Shown one piece after another: positions 49,725-61,946 of a stretch of DNA of 64,000 nucleotides. This DNA comes from Lichenostomus cassidix (taxonomy: Eukaryota; Chordata; Aves; Passeriformes; Meliphagidae): positions 18,087,389 to 18,151,388 of the forward strand of contig CM039193.1 of the NCBI GenBank assembly GCA_008360975.2, written 5' to 3'. The notes under the pieces are model-generated. The model saw only the letters and a program-made list of their open reading frames with translations. It was not told where the DNA came from and did not search any database. Position numbers and translations under genes: made by a program. The number at the start of each line of letters is the position of its first letter. Within the stretch, counting starts at the first letter, position 1.

Positions 49725-52700
49725 TTTAAATGCAGATCAGAAGATGCCCAATTTTTCAAGCAAAAGTGAAAATTATACTGATAGATTTTAGCATTGTTTT
49801 GACACTTCAGCTCCAAGCAGATTTTAAAGCTTTTGCTATTAGAACAGCAGCTGAGCTCCTGAAAACAAAAGGAAGTGGGCTGTCTGTGATGTAAAGCTGA
49901 ATTCCCATGGAATCTGGGAACCTGATGGATGTTACCACTCAGTTTTGACAAAAACTGTCCATCAGAAACTCTGGAAGACTTGAATCCCATAAAATTTCCC
50001 AGAATACCCATCATTATAATCAGCGAGCAGAGGAAAGGGACATTTCTGTTGGTGACAGAAGAATTGTTGATCAGTTAAATAGCCTTGAAGGGACACCCTG
50101 AAAGCCTGTGCCAGGCAAGATGAAAGCATTGATTTCATGCATGAAATCAGAAGAATAGCCTTGCTTTCACTTCTCTGAGGCTGATCAGGGCACAGCTTTC
50201 GTTGTGTTAACCTGCAGAAATCAACCACTCCCTGTTTTGATGTGATTTAGATCCTGTTCCTTAATCAAGGGAAGTTTTTAAGAGAGAAGAAATGGATTCT
50301 TTTCCCCTCTCTTTGTAGGAAGCATCTCTGTGGTATGTGATGTTTAAAATACACCAGGGCTCTTTGGCATGGTGAGTGTCAGGGCTCTGAGAATTTTGGT
50401 ACATGGCCAAAGTTCCTCTGGGGATTTCTAGCCCCCAAAATTAGAGAGAATCCCATTTTTGCTCCATTCTGGATGCAGCTCCTAGGTTAGAACAAACAGT
50501 CTGTGCCTCTGGAGGGACACTGGCAAAGGCTGCAGCAGAGGAAGATTTGGTGACATCAAAATCACGTTTTCCCTCCAAAACCCCATTTCTTTGCTAGATT
50601 GACTTCATTTTTATCAAATTTAACATCATAGCTAAAGAAAGGGAAGAGGAAACCCAGACTGAAACCCAGGCAGGTAGAGCCAGTCCCACCTAACCCTGGG
50701 CAGTTCCCATTTCCTCACTCATTAGCAGAGCAAACGAGATGGAATAATCAAGGTGAGGCAGATGCCTGCAGCCTCCAAGCTCCTCCATCTCTCCTCCTGA
50801 ACCATTTCCACTCTTTTTGAGAAGCATTTTAGACTTATTGGGAGGAAAGAATTCTTTTAAGGACGAGCAGCAAATTCCTGATTTCACAGGGCAGCATCTC
50901 TCTAACCATCTGCAGATGTGAGCAATGCCACAAATGAACTAACTGTGTGTCTGCAGAGCTCTGATCTCCTTCCAGAGGGAAAGTGCTGGGACTGTGTGCT
51001 GTGCTGCTGGCAGGGGCAAATTGGGATGGTGCTGTTTTGTTTTGAGATGCTCTCCTTTGCATCATTACTCCCTAAATTTAAAAAAAAAAAAAAGTTTTCT
51101 CATTAAAGAGTCTGTTCAATTCTGAGGGAAAGGGCTGAGAAAACAACATTATTTTCCCAGTGCCATAACATGGTTTATGTGCAGGAAATCTTTTCCTGCC
51201 TACTCAATGCAGGATAATTAAAATTACTTTCCCCATGCATTTAATGTTGAAACATTGTGCATTTCATGTTTTTATGAAATTCTACTTGTTACCACACGAG
51301 AGGAGTGTTATAGATGATCCCTGACAGCCCCAGGGGTCTCCATGGAGTGGTGCAAAGCTGAAACGGTAACATCCTGGGGTTTGTCATGAAGAGAGCTTTG
51401 ACTGGGTGTGTAGAAGAAAATGAAAAGCATTTTTGTGTTGTGTGTGTTTCATGCATTTGTATGCTTAAGAGAAAGCTTCCAGATGGCAAAGGAGGACAAA
51501 TTTAATTTTTTTTTTAAACAGAAGGTTTTATTGTCACAGGATGTCTAAATTTTTAGCTATTTGGGTTTTCAATTCTCCTGAAACCAGATTCAAACACACA
51601 GAGATCTTTTGGGGCCTTTTCATCCCTCTCAGTTTTCTCTTTTTTTCCTTTTTCTCCCTGTGCATTAATATTTTTTTGCAATCAGTGTCGTCTGGCTGTC
51701 TCCTCAAACCTCTCCTTCATGTGGTTGCTTCTGTTTTCAACCACAAGCACTTCCTGCAGGAGCATTCCTGGCCATGTCCCTCTCTCCCTGTGGCTCAGGG
51801 CTGCTGGGGCTCAGCATTCCTCCCAGGCTGCACCTCTTTGCAGGACATGCTTTCAGCTCTTCCACGCCTGGGACTGAGAACAGCCTCTGGTTGTTCAGTG
51901 CAATAATGTCATTTTCTCTGTCAGGCACTTATTGCTTCCTTATGAGGAATTTGCATATATGGAATACGTGTGCAAAGATCTCATATCCCATTGCCAGGAA
52001 TTCCCAATTCCTGGGATTTGTTCTGCACTAAATATACTGACTTTGCCCTGATATCTCAGTGGGAGGATGAAGCTTTTCTGTGGGACTCAACTTGGATAAA
52101 ATGTGATTTTTTATCCCCACTCTGCAGCCCGAGGTTGTCTCAGGTAACTGAACTGGAAGGAAATGAATCTGAGTTCTGGGAGGACAAAGTTTGGCCCTTG
52201 GGCACTCAGGGTTAGAAATGTGTGCAGAATGTATTTACTCCTTTCCTGAATAACAATGAACCTCTCCCAGCCATTTGTGCATCAATGGAAGATCATTGAA
52301 CTGGTTAGAAAGACAGAAAATATTATCAGTTGAAAAATGTTTATACTGTCAGGAGAAAATGGTCAGGGTTTGTACAATACAAAAATGTTTATATGCAATA
52401 AAAGTTAGGCAATTACTGCATCTTCCCAGGGTGCTAACCATCAAACCTGGGTGATTTCCTTCTGGAATTAGCTACACTAATTAATGCCTGTAAATGAGCT
52501 GTGCCATCACCTTGCCTGTCTGAGATCTTTGTGATCACGAGGAACTCCTTTCACTAAGGGTGTGTTTCCTTACCCTGGGGAGTTCCCTGCCAGGAGGTGG
52601 ATTTTCCTCCACCCTGGTGACAAAAACAATGGAATAGGATGGGAGAGAAGCCCCAGAGAACTGAGCAGTCACTGCAGGGCCAAGGACAGGTATGGAGGGA

Positions 52701-52859
52701 GTGTGAATATTCCAAATCTTTGCACTTTGTCCCCTGAAATTCTCATGTTCCCCAAAAGTAGTGTCTTTTTTCGACATTTCTGAGTTATTTCTAAGGAACT
52801 GTCAGAGGGAGAACTGTTGAGTGAAGAATTACTCTCATTGTTCCAAGCTGGTGTTATTA

Positions 52860-53350
52860 AGTGATGTATTCTGTATTACAGTATTTAATACTTTATTTAA
52901 GATCTATAATATGATAATATTATATATTTACTATTATATATCATATACTATTAATATTTAATATGAATATTTAGTATTACTGTACTTCTACAAGTGGTAA
53001 GGTTATGCTCCTTAAGCTATTTTTCCCAGTCCAAGTGTTTGAAGACAGACTTTACGTTACTCAGCTAAAGTAATCAACTTTACTATTCCTTCAAAGGGGA
53101 AAGCAAGTTGGAGTTTATTCCCGAGATAAACTTTATAATCCTGAGAAACTGGAGGTAATGGAGGTAAAAACTGATGAACAAATGAGATATTTCCCCCAGT
53201 ATCTGTTAAGTACCAGCAATTAAATAGTGAAAAATACTTACAAAGGAAAATATTTAGGATAAATTAAAATATTTAATAAGAAGAAATTATATATAATATA
53301 TAATATATAATCCCTTGAGTGCATTGTTATTTTAAATATATACATATATA
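52860..53350. repeat. AT-rich low-complexity DNA with TATA-type runs
   Basis: Two AT-rich patches (about 52.86-52.99 and 53.27-53.35 kb) consist of ATAT and AATAT runs with many short inverted repeats. Unique-looking sequence lies between them. Confidence 0.75.
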
Positions 53351-54066
53351 AATAGGCATGTTGAGGAAGGATCTGTGTTTCAGTTGTGCCTCCAGCTCAC
53401 TCCAGGCTGTTTACAGACTACACCATAGCTCTGGGAATAGAAATGTGATCTCCACCACTTCTAAGCAATCTTCCTCTCAAGAAATCAGGAAAGTTTAATT
53501 CCTATCTCACAAGTTTACCATCAAAAGCAGCTTTGCTACAAAAACCTTGACATGAGACTTCAAAAGCTGTGTTGACAGCAAAAGCAACATGTGAGCTACT
53601 AAAAAGTTGTGATAATGATTTGGGAAGCTCTTTTTTTTTTCTCTGATATTTCATAGCCTCGATTTAGCCCTTTCATTTAATTACCTGAAACACAAGGAGT
53701 GATTTTTGAGCACTTCTTTCCACCTGTCTCTTTCATGTCTGACACCTCAAGCTGCTGTTAGATGTTCTTGGAGGGACAAGGAATGAATAAATGGCACAAG
53801 GAATAAATAAGTTTAAGTGACTGGACTGAGGATGGCACCCTAAATATAGATAAAAAGGATCCAAAAAGGGTTTTTGTGCAATCCTATGTCAGTCAGAATG
53901 TGCAGTAGGAAACCTAGCAGAGCTCTGGACGCAGAATATGGATGTAGCTCATTTTGGAGGTCCTCATATTCCAATTAAGTTCTCTTTATGAAAATGAAAG
54001 GACTTTCACACACAACATGCAGCTGTTGCTGCTAACCTTTCTGCTGTAAGATTAATTCAAACTTCT

Positions 54067-54147
54067 GTCTGTCTATCTATCCATCATCTATCATCTATCT
54101 ATCTATCTATCTAATCTATCTATCTATCATCTATCTATCTATCTATC

Positions 54148-54182
<35 letters not shown>

Positions 54183-54190
54183 ATCTATCA
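54067..54190. repeat. ATCT tetranucleotide microsatellite
   Basis: About 124 bp of ATCT units are interrupted several times by ATC triplets (CATCTATC breaks). The longest pure run is about ten units. It is likely polymorphic. Confidence 0.97.
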
Positions 54191-54715
54191 GAACTTTTCT
54201 CCTCTTTGGGGTGGAGGAGAAAAACTTAAAACTTGCTCCATAAATGTCTCCAATTCCTAGAAAATCCCGCCCAGAATTTGGGTAGAAGGAAAATACCACA
54301 GTGACAACTGCTGGAGCCCCAACCACAGAGACCTTGAGTTTATGCAAATTCAGTTCAAAAACTCTTTTTGTCCAAAAGAAAAGAAAAGGGCTTTTCTTTT
54401 CCCCTCAAAAGTTTATATGTAGACTGTTATTGTTCTTAAAAGAAGTTATTGAAAGAGGATCATTTAACTAATTGTATCACTCCCTAAATTTACTATTTTC
54501 TATGTCCTAATTTATTTTGCAGTCATGTAAGGGGAGCTTCCAGAACTCTTGCCTTAGCTAATCAGTGGTGTAATACCAATGATTTTCATTAGAATATTGG
54601 GATAAACCCCTTAGAAATACCTCAGCCCAGTTTCAGTGGTGGCACAGGTTTTGTTCCAGCCAGAGCAAAACTCAGCCAAGAGTTTTCCTTTAACAAATCA
54701 TCTCAACCAGAGGAC

Positions 54716-54753
54716 TGATGATTGATTCAGGGATTGATGATTGATTCAGGGAT
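54716..54753. repeat. 19-bp direct duplication
   Basis: tgatgattgattcagggat occurs twice, 19 bp apart. Confidence 0.85.
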
Positions 54754-55398
54754 TTACTGTGGGATTCAGAGAGAAGGGGCTTTATTAACACCCTGTCACC
54801 ACAAGTGCTAAAATCTTTTGTGTTCTGTAAGAGAAGTCTGGGGACAAGTATGATAAAGAGATTTTCAGCAGTGCCCATTTTTGGGAGGTGAATGAATCCA
54901 GAGGGCTCAGGGTGGGAGCAGTGGGGAAGCTGAAATCCCAGAGGGGATTGGGATTCATTCCTGCCTCCCCAGAGAGCTGCTCCAGGGGAAAGCTGTGCCC
55001 AGGCTGGCCAGAAAACACCACTGCAGGTCAGGTTTGCCTCCAGCTGCAGTCAGGCATCTGTAACTGGCCAAGAACTGAAACCACCAGGAAGCCAATGGAA
55101 CCAAAATTGGTGAGCAGAACCCCATTTACTGCAAAATAGATCCCATTTCCTGCAGTCACCAAAGCCAAGTCATGGTCAAATAAAGCAGGGAGTCCAAGGG
55201 AAGCTCTGGAGAGAGGGGTGGCCACTTGATTTCATTGCCCTTCTTCGTGTCTGGATGGCCCAGGAGCTGAACACAACATCCTGTGGCCCTTTCTGGGGCT
55301 CTGAAAGGACAGTAATGGCAAGAAATGCACTCAGAGCTGCCTAGGAACCCAAGAGCAGTGGGGAATACTCAGGTTTGAGAAGTATACAGACGTGAGAA

Positions 55399-55540
55399 AA
55401 ACATCACAGAATCCCAGAATGAACTAGGCTGGAAAAGACCTTGAAATCATCAAGTCCAACCTGTGACTTAACACCTCATCAGCTAAAGCATGGCACTGAG
55501 TGCCACATCCAGGCTTTTTTAAACACTCTTCAGTATTCTT
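55399..55540 (-). mobile_element. CR1 LINE 3' fragment, minus strand
   Basis: Read on the plus strand, atcacagaatcccagaatga, aggctggaaaagaccttgaa, atcatcaagtccaacctgtg and gcactgagtgccacatccag are the reverse complement of a CR1 3' end. It is the only clear CR1 fragment in antisense orientation to SYN2. Confidence 0.9.
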
Positions 55541-57417
55541 TAGAGAGGGAACTGACATCTGAGACACTTCACTTTTCTTGCAGAGAGGGAACAGAGTCAG
55601 CAGGAAAGGAGAAGGAATGCTCAGCCTCAAACAGAAGAGGAATCTGCACAGAATTTGTCTCAACAGACCCAAATTAATGAACTCCCCTAATGCAATACTG
55701 CACAGGATGGAAAAGACAGAATAGATATCTTGGATGGAATTCCAAATCAAACATGGTCTGTTGGCTGCTGATTGATATTACTCACAAAATCTCTAAAATG
55801 TACAAGAGGTTGTAAAAGTCTTCCCCCATAATTTAGAGCAACTCTTCCATCTGCACAGCATTGCCACTCTCCCTTTCTCTGCCATTATTTTCTTTACTGA
55901 ACATGCTGAATTGTTCAGTGCTGTCAGAGATTTCCCTGCCACATTTGCTCTTGTAAAGCTTTGATCCTCACCAATGAAAAGAGCAAATTAAATTTCTTAA
56001 ATATTCATGTATATGGAAAATATTGTAATTTCTCAAAACACATATGAGAGGAAGAAAGAAGCATTACTTACACAGATTATAACTGATTGAAACTCACAGG
56101 TATCACTAATGATTAAAATAATGTTTTAAAAGAAGCAATTTAATACCCAACATATTTGTGCCTTTACATACACAGTGATGTTTTTAAAGCAGATTCTTTT
56201 GGAGACTTAGGAATAATTCTGGGGAGAAGGAAGGTTTTGTTTCTTCCATTTGTGTTTCAGTATTTGATTTGCACCTGTTGGCTTCCACCTCAGTCATGGA
56301 AATCTCTGGGAATGTCTGCAAGTGTTCCATACATCCCTGGGAGCAGAGACCTTTCCTGCTGGGTTCAGTGGGTTCCCAGTGCCACCAGGGTGATGTTCTG
56401 GCTCAATAAATTGCCCTTAACCTGAACCCTCTAAGACCTTCCCAAAGCAAGTTTCTGAACAGAAAATATTCTGGTTTTTCTACTCATGCTGAAGGATTTG
56501 CCAGCCACACTCTCCTAAAATTGCCATTATTTTTCATCCTGTTCCCACCTCTAATTGCCTTCATTCTTCTCTACTCTGAGTCCAAATAAAAAAAGGCTCT
56601 GCTGGTGCTGTAACTCCATTTCACATATTTTGAGGTGAGATGGTCTGTACTGCATGGAAAAGTTTGTACATTTGCAAAAGCTCTCCTACTTTTCATTGCT
56701 TCAGGGATTTGCTTCTCAACTTGGTGCCATGTGAATCCTTATCTTTATTTACAACAAGTAGCCTGAGCTGTACTCAGGCAACTTGCAATTTTGCAAATTA
56801 ATTTCTATTTAATTAGATCTTCCAGCCTCTGGTTGTTCTGAATTTCCTGGGACTCTTCCATCCAGCTCCACACCACCCCTGCCATGGGTGTCTGAGTGCT
56901 GCACCTCCAATTGGCTTTGCTGGGGCTTTTTAAATCACAACTTCTGGCCACCACCTTCACCTCTGGAAATAGTTCAGAGTATCCATGAGTTTTCTCTTCT
57001 TACACAGAATATTCCCAGTCTGGGGGAAGGGGTGGGTTGGAAGTGGAGCTGGGCAGGGAATGAGGACTGCTGGGTGCTGTCAGGTGTTTGTGGAGGTCAC
57101 AGTGACTCCTACAGTCCCACACAAGTGCTGCCAAAATATTGGTGCTGCCAGGCTGGGGATGAGATGGACACAGCCCACTGCCTTGGGGACAAATCCTGGA
57201 AACCTTTCCAGTGGCTCCTGTCCCGGCTGGGGGTACAGCTGCCCCACACAGGCTTTGCCTTTGATGCTCCACAGCATCCAGGAGACAGCAAACCCTCCTT
57301 TGGCACTGCTGGTTCTGGATTTTACACAGCTTTGAGCTCTTTCAGACTCCAGACAGAGAGAGATGTTCCCTTCAGGCTCTGCTGAGGTGATACTCCATAC
57401 TGGTCCTTTCAGGAGTG

Positions 57418-57497
57418 CAAACCTCAAATTAAACCCTTACACTTTGATTGCAATTTTCAAACCTCTAATTAAACCACTACACTTGGATTTCAATTTT
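57418..57497. repeat. 40-bp tandem duplication
   Basis: Two copies beginning caaacctc are offset by exactly 40 bp and share ctacact/ttacact and caattttca/ga, with about eight differences. Confidence 0.85.
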
Positions 57498-60400
57498 GAG
57501 CATTGAATGTTCTCTGAATGATCTTTAAACCACTGAAAATAACCAATGTGTTTAGCCAATGGCTGATCCATCAGTTATCTTTCCACAGCCCAGAGCAGCA
57601 AACAGCAGTTTCACTCTCAAGCTGTAACTCAGCTCAGATGGTTGGGGCTGTGGGGCACTTTCAGTTCTAGATGCAAACATACAGAGTGAGAGTGAAGACA
57701 TCTTCTCCTCAGGTTTGCAGGAAGGATTTCTTATCTGTAAGAGCACATTGTCACTCCTCACTCTTCCTCCACAGCTCCTAGGCCCAAAGTCAAGGAACCT
57801 TTAGCTCAAAAGATGTTTCTGCTAGTTGGGATAGAAAGGCAGTTTTATTTTTGCTTCTTTGGGTTTTTTTTTCTTGATATTCCATCAATAAATGCTTATG
57901 ACAAGCTGTGAGGTAACTAAATCATCAGCACAGCAATGAACTGAAACACAATTTCTGAAATTGTGAGAAAGGGAAATAATGGAGCTTTCTGGATTATTTG
58001 GACACAAGTTTTGAATCTGTAAGCACAGAGCTTGTTGAAAAACGTGACTGTAGCAGGCTTTTCCCCTTTATTCCATGGAAAGCAATGTGTGGAAGAGTAT
58101 TTCCACAGTCTTGGTGATGTTGCAGGAGAAGATAAAGGTGGTGAGATAACAACTGTATTTGTAACTGAGAAATCAAAGCCTTACAGCCAAGTTTGTGACT
58201 TGGACTAAAACCCCACAGAACCTTTTGAATTCTGAAAAACCCATGAATGCTCTTAAAGTTGATAGAGTAGATACAAAGGGATTTTAAAATTACTATTTGC
58301 TATGTATATCTATATTCACTGCATTATTTCTCAGTGTAACAGAGCTGAGCTAGGCTGAACCCAAACTGCATTTCCATTTCAGCCTTTCAGGGGGTAGAAG
58401 GGCAATATTTCAGCTCATTAGGACTCTCAGGTAGGTCAGGATTTTGTACATCCCTGTGTTTTTGGCTCAGGATGCAAAAATTCCTCGTGTTTAAGGCAAG
58501 AGTTGATCAGGCTTGGCTTCCTTGTTAAACCAGGAGATTAGGTGGTTTTCTGCTTTTTTAATTAGAAGAATACATTCCATTTATGAGAGTGAGGTTTAGA
58601 ACCTAGTTTTCTTAAACTTCCAGCTAGCAAAGGTGAGTGTATTTTTAACAGAAGCGTGGTACTCTTTTAACTTAAATATCCCCTAGAAACGACCATGATT
58701 TCCTAATGCTGTTCAAGGTCACTTTTCTCTTCCCTCGCTGTTTTCACAGCTGCCGCTCATGTTACCCGAAATATTTCTCCCTACTTCACAAGCCTCAGAT
58801 CCCACATCACTGGAGTGCTAATCAACATCTGCCTGATTGCAGCCGAGGAATAACACCCTCTTTATGCTGCAGAGCTGTGGAGCAACATCCATGATGTTAT
58901 TGTGGATTTCCATCCCTGGGGCGGAAGGAACCCCACATTGCTGAGATACTTGTTAATGAGAAAATTCAGGATTCAAGACGGCAGATTAATAGGATTAGGA
59001 GTTTGGCACTCGTTCACCTCCTCTGCTTTCTGTTATTTAATCTTTGGTTCGGAGCTGGAGGTTTGTTCTCCCCCCGGTGTGTGTCGAGCGTTGTTTTTGA
59101 AATGATGGGGTTGTGTTTCTCAGCACCACAACAAATGCTTTTAAATAAAAGTAACTCCATTTTTTCAGTTTGCCTCTGAATTTAGAGTGTACTCAGCAAA
59201 AAGTTGGTGCTACTGAGTTACCCCTAAATCAGGCAACCAGCATAATTCTGATTTTATTTTACTACACAATAGCCAGCTCTGGTTTTTAGGTTTTTTTTTT
59301 TTTTACTAAAGCAAAATTATGTTAAGTTTTCAGCTCCATTCTAATTGTCAGGAATGCTGTGCTCAGTGGGTTTGGCTCCTTCAGCTCCATTCCTGTTGTT
59401 CAGTTCTGTGATGCCACCTCATTTTACAGCTCCAACTTTGAAGTGTTGGGAACTCTGCCACGAAAACCCAGCGAGCAAAGGGAAGGAGAGCGACTGAGTT
59501 TTCCCAGACTGAGCCCCATTTTCATGCTTAAATGGCAGATTCTGAAGGCCACTCATCTAGGGGAGATTGGAAATAATTTCTTACAGTTGCACGAGATTGG
59601 CAGTGTAATTCAAACCTTGAGTTCAGCACGGAAAAGGAAGTTAGGAAATTAACTTTACATGGATTTTTGGAATTCTCAAAGTGTTTGCTCCTATCCTAAA
59701 TTCCCAAGTAGATGTAGAGTTATTTGTAGGTCTTATTCAGGTCTTATTCTTCCTGTTCCCAAGCAGGAAATTCAGGTTTGATCCTAGGAAGCTTCTCCAC
59801 TAATATTTTGTTAAACATTAGCTGCAAAGGAAGGACTCACTGCTGCTCCCACAGCAGCATTCCAGGAATTCTCTGAATGGGAATATTGAGGTGCTGCAGC
59901 CAGGTACAAACACACATAACTGTAATCAGTGATCAACACCACAGCATTCCTGCAGCCACAGCAGCCAGGGTTTTCAGGATTTTTGCATTTTTTAAGGTAT
60001 TGGGAAGTTTCAGGCTGTGATTCCATGCAATTTATATGTACTGCAATAACTCTTTATTTGCCATCCATGGGTATTTGTACCAGAAATTTGCCTTTGCATG
60101 GTGCCAGGTATTTTTTCTTCTCTCTAAATGCATCAGCATTGAACTAAATAACTTCTTCGGACTCTTGTTGTCCAGATTTTTAAATTATATTTGGAAGAGC
60201 TAATAATGTGTATAAAAGTATGCAAAAGAGACAAGGAAGAAAAATTCCTGTGTATTTCTTGGTACTTAGAGAAGTACCAAAACCTGTCCTCTTTTCTGTC
60301 ACTGAGTTTGATAGGGCACTGTGCAGCCAAAATTGATGAAAGAGAGGCTGAAATGTCTATTTCTCCATAATTTTTGTTAATGAGCTTACTATTTGTCATC

Positions 60401-61928
60401 TAACAAAAAGTGGAGACAGGGAGGAGTGATTGTTAACAATTCCTACCCCCCAAAAAATGTTTCCTGAGCACTGCTGGGACACACAGGGCTGGAATTCTGC
60501 TTTCCTTGCTCAGGAAAAGGCTAGGATTAGCCTCATTTTCAGCCTCTCTGCACCAAACCTACCACCATGAGTTTGGAGATTAGGGTAATTCCCAGCTTGT
60601 TTGAAGAGGATCCATTGGGTTTGGGGTCTGGAGATGTCCCTGGCAGCATTCTCCTCCAGTGGCACCAATGCAGCCTCATTAAAAAGCCACTCCTTTTCAA
60701 CAATAATCCTTGCAAGAGCCACGCTCAGGGACAGGGATTTCCCTGTCCTTTGGGACAGAGCTGGAGCAGCACAGCATTTCTGCCATGCCATTCCCCATTC
60801 CTGGAGCAGAGACTCTGCTGCCTCTGCTGTGTGTGACCCTGGGGGATGGCAGCTGCATGCTCCTCTCAGGGAAGTGACACAGTGACAGTGGCTCTGGGAA
60901 CAGGCAGGATTGGCTCTGATTTGTGCCCTGGGGGAAGGAGAGGGTTGGAAACTGTCGGCTCTGCCACAGGAATGCAGATCAGGAGCTCTCCATGCTGTGG
61001 TGAGTTCCCAAAGGCTGTAGGAACTCCAGGACCCCATGAGCTCAGGTCAGGAGGTGTCTGGAAGCATCACCTTCACCCAGGTCCTGCCAGGAGCTCTCCT
61101 GCCCAAGCAACAGAATCCAGAGCCCAGATTTGGTGTAGGACTCAGAAAAACCTTCCCAAAAACCAAGGTTTATTCCAGCACAGCCCTTTGGGATGGCTGT
61201 CACTGTTGTAGGGACACTGTGCCCCCAAGGACATCACTGCTGAATTTGGTGTCACCCTGCCCTGAACTAGGGGGACAACTAATTAAACAATTCTGGACAG
61301 GCAGTGACCAGAGCTGCCCAGCCCCACTGCTCCCTCTGAGTGAATATCACATAATAGGGGAACAAAAACCATTTAATTCCACTGTTCACCTTTTCTCTCC
61401 CAACTTGGAAGAAGCAACAGCCACATTTCCAATATATTTCCCAACACTGACTTTTCCCACCAGGCAAAAATGGCTTCTTGCTCTAATAATGCACAAATTA
61501 ATCCATTCCAGCACAAAAGTGGATATTACATGGCAGTGAGGCAAAATCGAGGGACACTGAGCCATGAAAGTTTTCATTTGAAATGCAATAATAAAGAAAT
61601 AGCATATTGTGATTCTGTCCCAGAGGAGCTGAGTCTGAAAACTTAATTCTGGCGTATTTAAAGAAAATTGTTACTGTTATGTTTAAATGTGATTAAAGTT
61701 TAATATATCATCTGGCCCATCTTTACAATGCTTGATCTCAGTGATCTTGGGAGATTTTCATGGGCTGAAAATGCTGCCAAGCTCCAGCTGTAAAGTTTCC
61801 ATCCCATTCTGAAATGTGCCACTCTTCTCCAGAGTTACAGAACTGCAGTCTGAAGCTATATTATATATATTTGTATTCGAGGTCTGTTAGTCATTCCTGT
61901 CCAGAAAAAGTATAATTTTCAATAGATT

Positions 61929-61946
61929 AAAAAAAAAAAAAAAAAA
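61929..61946. repeat. A18 homopolymer
   Basis: Eighteen consecutive A residues. No retrocopy or SINE body is recognisable upstream. Confidence 0.9.

Noticed and set aside
60510..61037. A minus-strand frame containing GACSCHPPGSH, considered as TIMP4 exon 1
   Set aside because: It has a Cys-Ser-Cys but no signal peptide before it, no third cysteine at the right spacing and no HPQQH motif, and continues with unrelated sequence.
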